Source of the DNA: Lichenicoccus sp965276875
GTDB taxonomy: Bacteria; Pseudomonadota; Alphaproteobacteria; Acetobacterales; Acetobacteraceae
Reading direction: 5' to 3'
Assembly (NCBI RefSeq): GCF_965276875.1
Contig: NZ_OZ255701.1
Location: 4,278,001-4,342,000 of the forward strand
Length of the DNA: 64,000 nucleotides
In this document: piece by piece, positions 56,454 to 64,000 of the stretch
Layout: the number at the start of each line of letters is the position of its first letter
Numbering within the stretch: the first letter of the stretch is position 1
Program-made: the position numbers and the translations under genes
The notes under the pieces: model-generated
Databases searched by the model: none
The model's input: the letters and a program-made list of their open reading frames with translations, nothing else
Told to the model about the DNA's origin: nothing

Positions 56454-56692
56454 CAGAACTGACGATAGGCGGCGAGCGGCAGACCCTGCTCGGCGACGTG
56501 ACGGTTCCAGGCGTCGATCGCGTCGCGGTTCTCGGCGAGCCAGCGCTCGCGCCGGCCCTCGGCAACCGCGGTGGCCAAGCCGCGCTCGCAGGCCTGCGAC
56601 AGGTTCACGCCCATCGCACGTGCGTCCCGCAGGAGGGTGGTCGGCAGGGTGACGTTGGTGGCGCGTCGCGGCGAAGTGCCGGTTGGTGTCAT
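56453..56692 (-). CDS. ccdA: CcdA-family antitoxin
   Basis: A 79-residue antitoxin. The ribbon-helix-helix N-terminus reads RRATNVTLPTTLLRDARAMG and VNLSQACERGL, and the C-terminal toxin-binding part RRERWLAENRDAIDAWNRHV ends in EQGLPLAAYRQF, a typical CcdA tail. It precedes ccdB, the usual order, and probably represses the pair. Confidence 0.9.
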   Translation of the reverse strand: MTPTGTSPRRATNVTLPTTLLRDARAMGVNLSQACERGLATAVAEGRRERWLAENRDAIDAWNRHVAEQGLPLAAYRQF

Positions 56693-56836
56693 CTGTGGCG
56701 CGGACCTACCCTAAATTTACGTCATCATGGGCGTGCTCGATGCGCACGGCAAGACGCATGGATCCGAGTTGCGGCTTATGCTTGCCGCGCGAGGACGCAG
56801 TGGCGATGATCTGGTAGAGGAAGGAGGGTGACGCAC

Positions 56837-57598
56837 ATGCCCTGGATCGCGGCGCGAGGTTGGAGGGATCGCCTGGTCGTCGGCGGGCTGGCTGGCGTCT
56901 TTCTCGGTCTCTGCGGCCCGTTCGGCAGTTATCTGAACGGCTCGGCCGCGATCAGGCTCGGCTACTGGGTCGCCGCACTCCTGGCCGGAACGGTCATGAT
57001 CGGTTCGGCGTTTGCCGCCGCGCGTCGGCTGGCGCTGTATTGGCGGCTGCCGGAACACTCCCTGCTGGTGCCGGCGACTTTCTTCGGGGCATTGCCGCTC
57101 GCGATCGTGTGCCGGCTTGGCGCGAGCGCGCTCTGGCCGCAGGCGATCAGCCATATCGACGTGGTGACCTGGTATGGGCAGACGGTACTGGTGACAAGCC
57201 CGTTCACGCTCCTGTACGTGCTCGCCTGGCGTCGTTCGTCGGCACTCGTCGAGCCGCCGCGTCCAGCCGGCGGCGCCCCTCTGCTGGCCGGGTTGGCAGC
57301 GGCGGATATCATCGCCCTGCAGATGGAGGACCATTATGTCCGGGTCCATACGCGCACCGCATCCAGGCTGGTTCTGATGCCGATGCACCAGGCGATCGGG
57401 GATCTGGGCGAGGTGCCCGGCTTGCGTGTCCATCGCTCCTGGTGGGTCGCGCGCGACGCTGTCGTCGCGACGACGCGCCACGGCCGCAACGTGCGGCTGC
57501 GGCTTGCGAACGGGGTGGAGGCGCCGGTCTCGCGCGCCAACATCGTGTCGCTGCGCGCCGCTGGTGTCGCTACTCCGGGCTCGGCCGGTCGCGGGTAA
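56837..57598 (+). CDS. Membrane-anchored LytTR-family regulator
   Basis: A 253-residue protein with four hydrophobic segments in the first 150 residues (LVVGGLAGVFLGLCGPFG, YWVAALLAGTVMIGSAFAA, LLVPATFFGALPLAIVCRLG, TVLVTSPFTLLYVLAW). The C-terminal 95 residues form a LytTR DNA-binding domain (IIALQMEDHYVRVHTRTASR, GLRVHRSWWVARDAV). It is a one-component membrane regulator. ATG at 56837 has AGGAGG at the right distance; a GTG at 56828 lies too near. Targets unknown. Confidence 0.85.
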   Translation: MPWIAARGWRDRLVVGGLAGVFLGLCGPFGSYLNGSAAIRLGYWVAALLAGTVMIGSAFAAARRLALYWRLPEHSLLVPATFFGALPLAIVCRLGASALWPQAISHIDVVTWYGQTVLVTSPFTLLYVLAWRRSSALVEPPRPAGGAPLLAGLAAADIIALQMEDHYVRVHTRTASRLVLMPMHQAIGDLGEVPGLRVHRSWWVARDAVVATTRHGRNVRLRLANGVEAPVSRANIVSLRAAGVATPGSAGRG

Positions 57599-58397
57599 AG
57601 AAGCCGCGGAGTGCGGCGGCGACGGGTTCTGGCGCCTCCTCGGCCAGGAAGTGCCCGGCCGGGACGGCGCCGCCGGTGACCTCGTTGTCGACGCAGTCGC
57701 GCCAGAGCTGCAGCGGATCATACCAGCCGCCGATGCGGCCGCGGCTGCCCCACAGGGCGAGCAGCGGACAAATGAGGCGGAGGCGGTGATGCGCCTCGGC
57801 AGGCTGTGGGGTGCGAGCGCGGGCTGGCTCGGGGGCGCCTTGCCCTTGCGTCGGTGCGAGGCCTGCGCGCAGGTAGTCAGCGACGGCCTCGGCATGAAAG
57901 AAGTGCGCGTCCTCGCCGGGCACGTCGCCGCGGAACCAGGCTTCCGGGGCATGCGTGACAAGCGCCTCCGGCTTGGGGTGTAACTGGCCGAACCAGCAGC
58001 TCGGATAGAAGCCCAGGCCAAAGGAGAGGTCGGCGCGGCTGCGGTGCTCCGGCACCGGCACGATCCCCAGGGTGGCGAGGCGGCGCACCTGCGTGGGGGC
58101 CTGCAACGCCATGCGGCAGGCGACGTGACCGCCCAGATCGTGGCCGGCGACGCCGAACCTCCCATACCCGAGACCCCCCATCAGGGCCAGCATCGAATCG
58201 GCAAGTGCGGCCTCGTCGCGGTCGCGCGACAGGTCCGGGCAGATCACCTCGAAGCGGTCGGCCAGCGAGGGGGCCACCGCGTGCCACATGGCGTGCGTCT
58301 GCGGCTCGCCGTGCAGCAGCAGCAAAGGCGGCCCGGCGCCGCCGCGACGCATGCGCACCGGGCCGCTTTCGTCGAGGGTGAAGCCGTCGAAGAACAT
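57570..58397 (-). CDS. Alpha/beta hydrolase, haloalkane- or fluoroacetate-dehalogenase type
   Basis: A 275-residue hydrolase. LLLLHGEPQTHAMWHAVAPS is the oxyanion region and FGVAGHDLGGHVACRMAL carries Asp rather than Ser at the nucleophile site, as in haloalkane and fluoroacetate dehalogenases and epoxide hydrolases. A candidate catalytic His is in GGAVPAGHFLAEEAP. It overlaps the end of the LytTR gene by 29 bases, convergent. Substrate unknown. Confidence 0.82.
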   Translation of the reverse strand: MFFDGFTLDESGPVRMRRGGAGPPLLLLHGEPQTHAMWHAVAPSLADRFEVICPDLSRDRDEAALADSMLALMGGLGYGRFGVAGHDLGGHVACRMALQAPTQVRRLATLGIVPVPEHRSRADLSFGLGFYPSCWFGQLHPKPEALVTHAPEAWFRGDVPGEDAHFFHAEAVADYLRAGLAPTQGQGAPEPARARTPQPAEAHHRLRLICPLLALWGSRGRIGGWYDPLQLWRDCVDNEVTGGAVPAGHFLAEEAPEPVAAALRGFFTRDRPSPE

Positions 58398-58533
58398 GCG
58401 GCGAGCATAGAACGTGCGGCTGATTCATGCCAAAGACGCTGCCATCAAAGTCTTTTTTCGCGCGTGGCCACCCCGCCAACCCCACGCGCATACCGGTCGA
58501 AGGCTGCCGGTATGATTTCGCCTGGAGTTCGCG

Positions 58534-60003
58534 ATGTCTGGCCTGGATCCCGAGGATTGGAGCGCGCTGCGGGCGCTGGGGCACACCATGCTCGACGACA
58601 TGGTCGATCGCCTGGCAGGCCTGCGCGACACACCGGTCTGGCAGCGTATGCCGGATGCGCTGCGCGCGGAGCTGCGCGTGCCCTTGCCGGCGGAGGGTGC
58701 CTCGCCGGAGTCGGTGTATGACGATTTCCGGCGGCTGATCGCCCCCTATAGCGTCGGTAATACGCATCCGCGCTTCATGGGCTGGGTGCATGGCGGCGGC
58801 ACCGGCATCGGCATGCTGGCGGAGCTGCTGGCCGGCGCGCTGGATGCAAATTGCGGCGGCCGCGACCACGCGCCGATCGAGGTCGAGCGTCAGGTGGTGC
58901 GCTGGGCGGCGGAGATGGTCGGCATGCCGGCCGAGAGCGGAGGCCTGCTGGTCAGCGGCTCGTCGATGGCCAACATGATCGCGCTGCTGGTGGCGCGACG
59001 GCACGCGGCGGGGGTGTCGGTGCGCACCGAGGGTGTCGGCGGCCATCGGCTGGTCGGTTATTCCGGGGAGAACGCGCATGGCTGCGTGGCGCGCGCCTTT
59101 GACATGGCGGGCCTGGGCAGCGGGGCACTGCGCCGGATCGCCTGCGACGGCGCGCACCGGATGCGGCTGCCGTTGCTCGTAGAGGCGGTGCGACGCGACC
59201 GCGACGCGGGCTTGCGGCCGTTCCTGGTGGTCGGCACGGCGGGCGCGGTCGATACCGGCGCGGTGGATGATCTCGCCGGCCTGGCGTCGTTCTGTCGCGA
59301 CGAAGATCTGTGGTTCCACGTCGACGGCGCGTTTGGTGCGTTCGCGGCACTCTCGCAGCACCTGCGTGGCCTGCTGGCCGGCATCGAGCAGGCGGACAGC
59401 CTGGCGTTCGACTTCCATAAATGGGCGCAGGTCCCCTACGATGCCGGCTGCGTGCTGGTACGCGATGCGACGCTGCAACTGGAGACCTTCCGGCAAAACC
59501 TCGCTTATCTCGCCGGCACCGACCGCGGTGTGGCCGGCAATGCACCGTGGCCGGCCGATCTCGGCCCCGAGCTGTCGCGCGGCTTTCGCGCACTCAAGGT
59601 ATGGATGACCTTGAAGACCTACGGCAGCGAACGGCTGGGTCGTATGGTTGAGAGCTGCTGCGCGGTGGCGCGCCACTTGGCAGACCGGATCGAGTCGGAG
59701 CCGTCGCTTGAGCTGCTGGCGCCGGTGGCACTCAACATCGTCTGCTTTCGGCTGCGCGCGGGACCGGAGGCCGAACGCGACGATCTTAACGCGGAGCTGG
59801 TCCGCGACCTGCACGAGGCCGGGATCGCGGTGCCGTCGACGACCGTCATCGACGGCAAGCGTGCGATCCGCGCCGCCATCGTCAACCACCGCACCACCGA
59901 CGCTGACGTCGACGCGATGCTTGACGGGCTGCTCAGGCTGGCTCGCGCGGCATCAGCGCGTCGTCGATCTCCCTGGCCCGAACCGCCGCCGGACGCGCGC
60001 TGA
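58534..60003 (+). CDS. PLP-dependent group II (aromatic/aspartate-type) decarboxylase
   Basis: A 489-residue decarboxylase of the aromatic-amino-acid/glutamate type. Signatures are GNTHPRFMGWVHGGGTGIGM, GGLLVSGSSMANMIALLVAR, FHVDGAFGAFAAL and the PLP Lys in SLAFDFHKWAQVPYDAGCV. The C-terminal region FRALKVWMTLKTYGSERLG is also conserved. The last 24 codons overlap the GST gene on the other strand. The amino-acid substrate cannot be fixed from sequence. Confidence 0.9.
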   Translation: MSGLDPEDWSALRALGHTMLDDMVDRLAGLRDTPVWQRMPDALRAELRVPLPAEGASPESVYDDFRRLIAPYSVGNTHPRFMGWVHGGGTGIGMLAELLAGALDANCGGRDHAPIEVERQVVRWAAEMVGMPAESGGLLVSGSSMANMIALLVARRHAAGVSVRTEGVGGHRLVGYSGENAHGCVARAFDMAGLGSGALRRIACDGAHRMRLPLLVEAVRRDRDAGLRPFLVVGTAGAVDTGAVDDLAGLASFCRDEDLWFHVDGAFGAFAALSQHLRGLLAGIEQADSLAFDFHKWAQVPYDAGCVLVRDATLQLETFRQNLAYLAGTDRGVAGNAPWPADLGPELSRGFRALKVWMTLKTYGSERLGRMVESCCAVARHLADRIESEPSLELLAPVALNIVCFRLRAGPEAERDDLNAELVRDLHEAGIAVPSTTVIDGKRAIRAAIVNHRTTDADVDAMLDGLLRLARAASARRRSPWPEPPPDAR

Positions 60004-60559
60004 TCCGGGTCCAGTAGCGCTCGAAGGCCGGCCGCGGCGCGATCGTCCTGAACATCATGCCGAAGCCGATCTGCGAGCCGACATAGACGTCGGCGGCGGT
60101 GAATTGGGCGCCGAGGAGATGATCGTGCCGCGAGACGGCTTCCTCCAGCACGTCGAGCACGGTCGCGATCCGGCCATAGCCAATCATGCTCTCGCGGTTC
60201 TCCGGAACGACGAAGCCTAGCGCCTGATTTGAGGTCGCCGCCTCGAACGGTCCGGCGCCGAAAAACAGCCAGCGATAATAGGCGCCGCGCAGCCGATCAC
60301 CTGGTGCGGGTGCCAGCCCCGCTTCGGGGAAGGCATCGGCGAGGTAGGCGCAGATCGCGGCGCCCTCGGTGATCACCGTCTCGCCGTGCCGCAAGGCCGG
60401 TACCTTGCCCATCGGATTGACGGCGAGGAACGCAGGCGTCTTTGTCGCCCCGAAGGCCACCAACTCGGTGCGGTAGGGTGCGCCGGTCTCTTCCAGCATC
60501 CAGCGCACGATGCGCCCACGTGACATCGGATTGGTGTAGAAGACCAGCTCGCCGTCCAT
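59933..60559 (-). CDS. Glutathione S-transferase family protein
   Basis: A 208-residue GST. The thioredoxin-like N-terminus has LVFYTNPMSRGRIVRWMLEE with the active-site Ser in the NPMSRGR loop and the GSH-binding cis-Pro in MGKVPALRHGETVITEGAAI. The helical C-terminal domain has LLGAQFTAADVYVGSQI. The 3' end overlaps the convergent decarboxylase gene by 71 bases. Confidence 0.92.
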   Translation of the reverse strand: MDGELVFYTNPMSRGRIVRWMLEETGAPYRTELVAFGATKTPAFLAVNPMGKVPALRHGETVITEGAAICAYLADAFPEAGLAPAPGDRLRGAYYRWLFFGAGPFEAATSNQALGFVVPENRESMIGYGRIATVLDVLEEAVSRHDHLLGAQFTAADVYVGSQIGFGMMFRTIAPRPAFERYWTRISARPAAVRAREIDDALMPREPA

Positions 60560-60571
60560 CGCAGGCTTCCT

Positions 60572-61165
60572 TCAGGGGCTGGCGAACGAGGATCGCGTGG
60601 CCGGCCGGCTCGGTGCCGCATAGGGCCCGATCGGCAGGACGACACGGTCGTGCGCCTCGTTGATGACCTCGGCCGCGGCGAGATAGAGTGCGGCGATCGC
60701 CGTAGCCAGACCGCAATAGCCGCCGAGCCGGTGCAGCAGGGTGATGTCGGTCCATTCACCCAGACCGAGCAACAGGAAGGTCACCCAAAGCAGCAGGAAC
60801 ACGGTCGAGACCGCGCGGTTGGCGGTGAAGGTGCCGATCCACAGGAAGAAGGTGAAGATTCCCCAAAGGACGAGGTACCAGCCGACGAAGCTCGCCGGCA
60901 CGGTCAGATGCGGAAACATGACGAACAGCGCAAACGACCACCAGAACGATCCAAAACCGCAAAAGGCGACGAAGCCGAAGCTGTTGCCGCGGGGCAGTTC
61001 GCACAGGCCGGCAACGAACTGCGCGGTGCCGCCGAAGGCGAAGGCCATGCCGAGCACCATCGGCATTGCCGTCGGCGCATACCAGCCCGCATTGATCATG
61101 CTGAGCAGCCAGGTGGTCATGGCAAAGCCGCTCAAACCGAGCGGTGCTGGGTTTACCTGCTTCAT
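60572..61165 (-). CDS. satP: GPR1/FUN34/YaaH-family acetate (succinate-acetate) transporter
   Basis: A 197-residue membrane protein with six hydrophobic helices. It begins MKQVNPAPLGLSGFAMTTWL, with the family signature NPAPLGL, and has GLCELPRGNSFGFVAFCGFG and FTANRAVSTVFLLLW. ATG at 61165 follows GGGAGAGTTGTCC. Together with aceA it gives a route for acetate uptake and growth, although the genes are far apart here. It lies 12 bases upstream of the GST gene and is probably co-transcribed with it. Confidence 0.92.
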   Translation of the reverse strand: MKQVNPAPLGLSGFAMTTWLLSMINAGWYAPTAMPMVLGMAFAFGGTAQFVAGLCELPRGNSFGFVAFCGFGSFWWSFALFVMFPHLTVPASFVGWYLVLWGIFTFFLWIGTFTANRAVSTVFLLLWVTFLLLGLGEWTDITLLHRLGGYCGLATAIAALYLAAAEVINEAHDRVVLPIGPYAAPSRPATRSSFASP

Positions 61166-61243
61166 GGACAACTCTCCCGGCGGCCTCTCAATCGGAGGCT
61201 TGTGCCAGGGCGAACGTTGCCACGGTTTCGCGGCGTTCACCAG

Positions 61244-62086
61244 CTATGGCGCGAGACGGCCGGTCAAATCCTCGATGAACTGCCAGGCAACACGGCCGGA
61301 CCGTGCGCCGCGGGTGATCGACCATTCGTTGGCAGCGGCGTGCAGCGCATCCGTGGTCACCGCGAGGCCGCGCGCGGCGGCGTATGTGTCCACCATCGCC
61401 AGATAGGTCGGCTGGTCGCAATTGTGAAAGCCGATCCACAGGCCGAAGCGGTCCGATAGCGACACCTTCTCCTCGACGGCCTCGTTCGGGTTGATCGCGG
61501 TCGCCCGCTCGTTCTCGATCATCTCGCGCGGCATCAGATGGCGACGATTACTGGTTGCGTAGAACAGCACGTTGTCGGGGCGGCCCTCGATGCCGCCGTC
61601 GAGCACCGATTTGAGCGCCTTGTAGTCGGCATCCTCGCGCTCGAACGAGAGATCGTCGCAGAACACCAGGAAGCGATGCGCCGATGCGCGCAGCAGGCCG
61701 AGCAGTGCGGGGAGGGTCGTGAGGTCGTCGCGGGCGATCTCGATCAGCAGCAGCCGGCGAACGGTTCCGTTAACGGCATGATGCACCGCCTTGATCAGCG
61801 AGGACTTGCCCATGCCGCGCGCGCCCCAGAGCATGGCGTTGTTGGCGGGCAGCGCGCGGGCGAAGCGTTGGGTGTTTTCGAGCAACAGCGCGCTCTGTGG
61901 CTCGATGCCGCGCAGCAGCGCCAAACCGACATGAGCTACATGGCTGACCGGCGACAGCCGGCCATGCTCTGGCCGCCAGACGAACGCGTCGGCGTCATCG
62001 AGCGATCCGAGCGACGGCGGGGCTGGCGAAAGCCGCTCCAGCGCCTCGGCGATGCGCGCGAGCAGACTCGTGATCGGTTCGGACAA
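61244..62086 (-). CDS. DUF815-family AAA ATPase
   Basis: A protein of about 280 residues. Walker A is NNAMLWGARGMGKSSLIKAV, Walker B HRFLVFCDDLSFERED, and sensor NVLFYATSNRRHLMPREM. The family is widespread and poorly characterised. The start is uncertain: the TTG at 62086 gives LSEPITSLLARI, which fits the family, whereas the frame stays open to 62206 and would then overlap the divergent yajC. Confidence 0.85.
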   Translation of the reverse strand: MSEPITSLLARIAEALERLSPAPPSLGSLDDADAFVWRPEHGRLSPVSHVAHVGLALLRGIEPQSALLLENTQRFARALPANNAMLWGARGMGKSSLIKAVHHAVNGTVRRLLLIEIARDDLTTLPALLGLLRASAHRFLVFCDDLSFEREDADYKALKSVLDGGIEGRPDNVLFYATSNRRHLMPREMIENERATAINPNEAVEEKVSLSDRFGLWIGFHNCDQPTYLAMVDTYAAARGLAVTTDALHAAANEWSITRGARSGRVAWQFIEDLTGRLAP

Positions 62087-62200
62087 GAGAGCGTTCCATG
62101 GCGGCCGTCCCGCGCTTGACGAGCGGGATGCGAAACCTATGGTCCCGGACCACGCGCGGCAAGCCTGGTGGCCGCCCCCTCCGACCCGAAAGCTAAGTCG

Positions 62201-62587
62201 ATGCATCTGTTTGCGACCGAAGCCTACGCCCAGAACGCGATTGGCGGCACCGCCGGCGGTGGCGCCGGATTGCTGGGTGGCCTTGCTGGGATCGGTCAGT
62301 TCCTGCCGATCGTGCTGATCTTCATCGTCTTTTATTTTCTGCTGATCCGGCCGCAGCAGCAGCGGCAGAAATCGCTCAAGACGATGGTGGCAAGCCTCAA
62401 GCGTGGGGACCGGGTGGTCACCGCGGGCGGCATCGTCGGCGTGGTGCAGAAGGTACGCGAGGGGTCGAACGAAATCGAGGTGGAGATCGCGCCAAACGTG
62501 CGCGTCCAGATCCTCCGCGACACCATCAGCAGCGTCGTCAAGCCGCCAGGCGCTGCCAATGACAGCGTCCCGGCGGCGACGAAGTAG
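62201..62587 (+). CDS. yajC: Sec translocon accessory protein YajC
   Basis: A 128-residue YajC. After a short Ala/Gly-rich leader the single helix FLPIVLIFIVFYFLLIRPQQ leads into QKSLKTMVASLKRGDRVVTA and GGIVGVVQKV, the family core. ATG at 62201 gives MHLFATEAYAQN; the frame is open from 62168. secDF, the usual next genes, are not here: sodB converges seven bases downstream. Confidence 0.93.
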   Translation: MHLFATEAYAQNAIGGTAGGGAGLLGGLAGIGQFLPIVLIFIVFYFLLIRPQQQRQKSLKTMVASLKRGDRVVTAGGIVGVVQKVREGSNEIEVEIAPNVRVQILRDTISSVVKPPGAANDSVPAATK

Positions 62588-62594
62588 GGAGAGG

Positions 62595-63203
62595 TCAGGC
62601 GGCCTGGAGCTGGGCCTCGGCGAATTCGTAGTTGGCGATCTTGTCGAGCCAGTTGGTCACATAATCGGGGCGGCGATTACGGAAATCGACGTAGTAACTG
62701 TGCTCCCACACATCCAGGCCGAGTAGCACGCGGCCTTCGCCGGTCGCCACCGGATTGGAGCCGTTGGCGGTCTTGGTGACCTTCAGCTTGCCGTCAGGGG
62801 CTGCAACCAACCAAGCCCAGCCGGAGCCGAACTGCGTCGTGGCGGCGGTCTTGAACGCGGTCTTGAACTCCTCGACGCTGCCGAAATCCTGTGTCAGCTT
62901 ACTCTCCAGCTTGCCCGGAATCGCGCCCCCGGTCGGGGCCATCGCCTGCCAGAACAGGATGTGATTCCAATGCTGGCCGGCATTGTTGAAGACCGGCGCC
63001 ATCTCGGCGGTGCCATGGCTCATCGTGATGATCTGCTCGAGCGACTTGCCGGAGAGCGAGTCGTTCTTCTCGACCAGGCCGTTCAGCGCGGTGACATAGG
63101 CCTGGTGGTGCTTGTCGTGGTGCAGTTCCAGGGTCTCCTGGGACATCCCGCGCCCGGCCAGGGCGTTGTGGTTGTAGGGGAGGGCCGGCAGTTCGAACGC
63201 CAT
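62595..63203 (-). CDS. sodB: Superoxide dismutase, Fe/Mn family (Fe-type residues)
   Basis: A 202-residue dismutase. Metal ligands lie in LELHHDKHHQAYVTALN, HWNHILFWQAM and LDVWEHSYYVDFRNRR. The Gln in NNAGQHWNH matches the iron-type position. ATG at 63203 gives MAFELPALPYNHNAL. It is preceded on its strand by AGGAGATCACAGC. No signal peptide, so cytoplasmic. Confidence 0.95.
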   Translation of the reverse strand: MAFELPALPYNHNALAGRGMSQETLELHHDKHHQAYVTALNGLVEKNDSLSGKSLEQIITMSHGTAEMAPVFNNAGQHWNHILFWQAMAPTGGAIPGKLESKLTQDFGSVEEFKTAFKTAATTQFGSGWAWLVAAPDGKLKVTKTANGSNPVATGEGRVLLGLDVWEHSYYVDFRNRRPDYVTNWLDKIANYEFAEAQLQAA

Positions 63204-63297
63204 GCTGTGATCTCCTGCGTTTTTGTTGTGAGCCTTAAGCGTTGCAGTGCCGCGAAGGTTTACCCGGGAACGGCGACCGCAACCCGGAGAGTGAGCT

Positions 63298-64000
63298 ATG
63301 GACGCAGCCGGGCCGATGCAAGCGCTCTCGCCAGCCGGACGCGCCGCCAGGACGCATGATCCCGATCGCTTCCTGATCGCGCTGTTCGCGCCAGCAGGAT
63401 TGCGCGAGGCGCTGTTCTTGCTGACTGCCTTCAATCATGAGCTGGTACGGGCGCTCGAGATGCGCTCCGCTCGTGCGGAGACCGGCCCGATCGCGTCGCT
63501 GATCCGGCTGCAATGGTGGCGCGAGGTTGTGGAGGGAGCGACACGGCGGCACGAACTCGCCGAACCATTGGGTGCCGCCCTGGAGGCCGGCGTGCTCGAT
63601 CGCGCGACCCTGCTCGGCATCATCGAGGCGCGCGAGTCAGAGGCGGAGGGTCTGCACACCGAGGCGGATTGGCGGGCGGCACAACTGGGTGGCGCCGGCG
63701 GGGTGCAGCGTGGCTTCGGCCAGGTGCTCGGCGTGTCCGTGCCCGAAACGTTGGAACAGGTGCGCGCGGTGGGTGCGGCCTATGCGGCGGGGGCGATGCG
63801 CCGGCATCAGGCTGCTCTGGCTGCCGGCGGCCGGATCGCAGTCGAGGACTCGCAGCTGCTCGGAGCGGGGCAGGAGTGGCTGCGCCAGGCAGGACGGCCG
63901 CGCCTCGGGCGCGCGAAGGTCGCGGCCGCCCTGCCGGCCGTGTTTGCGCGCCGCGACCTGTCGCGGCCGCCGAACGCCGGCCCGCGCGGCATCGGCGACC
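63298..64000 (+). CDS. Squalene/phytoene synthase-family protein, N-terminal part
   Basis: An open frame of 234 codons runs from the ATG at 63298 (after CGGAGAGTGAGCT) to the window edge. It starts MDAAGPMQALSPAGRAARTH and has HDPDRFLIALFAPAGLREAL, ALFLLTAFNHELVRALEM and IRLQWWREVVEG, as in the short squalene/phytoene synthase-like proteins (HpnC/D-like and NDUFAF6-like group). NDUFAF6-type members help assemble complex I in mitochondria; others join isoprenoids. The Asp-rich first motif of true prenyl synthases is not clear here, so the NDUFAF6-like reading is possible. Divergent from sodB. Confidence 0.7.
   Translation, partial: MDAAGPMQALSPAGRAARTHDPDRFLIALFAPAGLREALFLLTAFNHELVRALEMRSARAETGPIASLIRLQWWREVVEGATRRHELAEPLGAALEAGVLDRATLLGIIEARESEAEGLHTEADWRAAQLGGAGGVQRGFGQVLGVSVPETLEQVRAVGAAYAAGAMRRHQAALAAGGRIAVEDSQLLGAGQEWLRQAGRPRLGRAKVAAALPAVFARRDLSRPPNAGPRGIGD

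Overview
The window is GC-rich chromosomal DNA of an alphaproteobacterium, most likely a member of the Rhodospirillales/Acetobacteraceae. This rests on protein style and gene order: tig-clpP-clpX-lon-hup followed by tRNAs and the nuo operon, then birA-coaX-rnj-proS-lolC-lolD, a short ProS, and an isocitrate lyase divergent from a ScfR/RamB-type regulator. No species is claimed.

Region by region. Positions 1-1681 hold the end of a CopD-like membrane protein gene and the NAD(P)HX repair enzyme. Positions 1722-13389 carry tRNA-Leu, the protein quality-control block (tig, clpP, clpX, lon), isocitrate lyase with its probable regulator, a GH15 glycosidase, HU, tRNA-Val and tRNA-Asp. Positions 13518-26424 are the complex I operon nuoA-nuoL plus nuoN, with NO nuoM: nuoL is followed by nuoN after 5 bases. 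Positions 26421-33290 are birA, coaX, an RNase J, a terminator with a possible small RNA, proS and the LolCD lipoprotein exporter. Positions 33249-37454 hold an unknown membrane-anchored protein, an HNH protein, GluQ and a GH13 protein.

Positions 37455-50901 are the accessory, decaying part. A copy of a dispersed palindromic repeat is split by an IS4-like element. That element carries a small MITE-like sequence near its transposase start, and the MITE-like sequence holds an IS5-family and an IS630-family element. Next come a quinone reductase, an MDR oxidoreductase, a broken fumarylacetoacetate-hydrolase gene with an MFS stump, and a molybdenum hydroxylase operon (class II aldolase, 2Fe-2S subunit, large subunit). 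An IS110-family element sits between the two hydroxylase subunit genes. A divergent LysR gene probably controls that operon. A toxin-antitoxin pair follows whose toxin lost its N-terminus at a palindromic repeat. Positions 50900-64000 are mostly metabolic and stress genes: a chemoreceptor, two tandem aspartate aminotransferases, ccdAB, a membrane LytTR regulator, two alpha/beta hydrolases, a PLP decarboxylase, a GST, an acetate transporter, a DUF815 ATPase, yajC, sodB and the start of a squalene/phytoene synthase-family gene.

The most unusual observations are the missing nuoM in an otherwise clean complex I operon, the four-layer nest of mobile DNA, a palindromic repeat family found between convergent genes, inside the nuo operon and at a toxin breakpoint, and an IS110 element with a long non-coding left end that could encode a bridge RNA. 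All calls come from reading the sequence; no database search was run.
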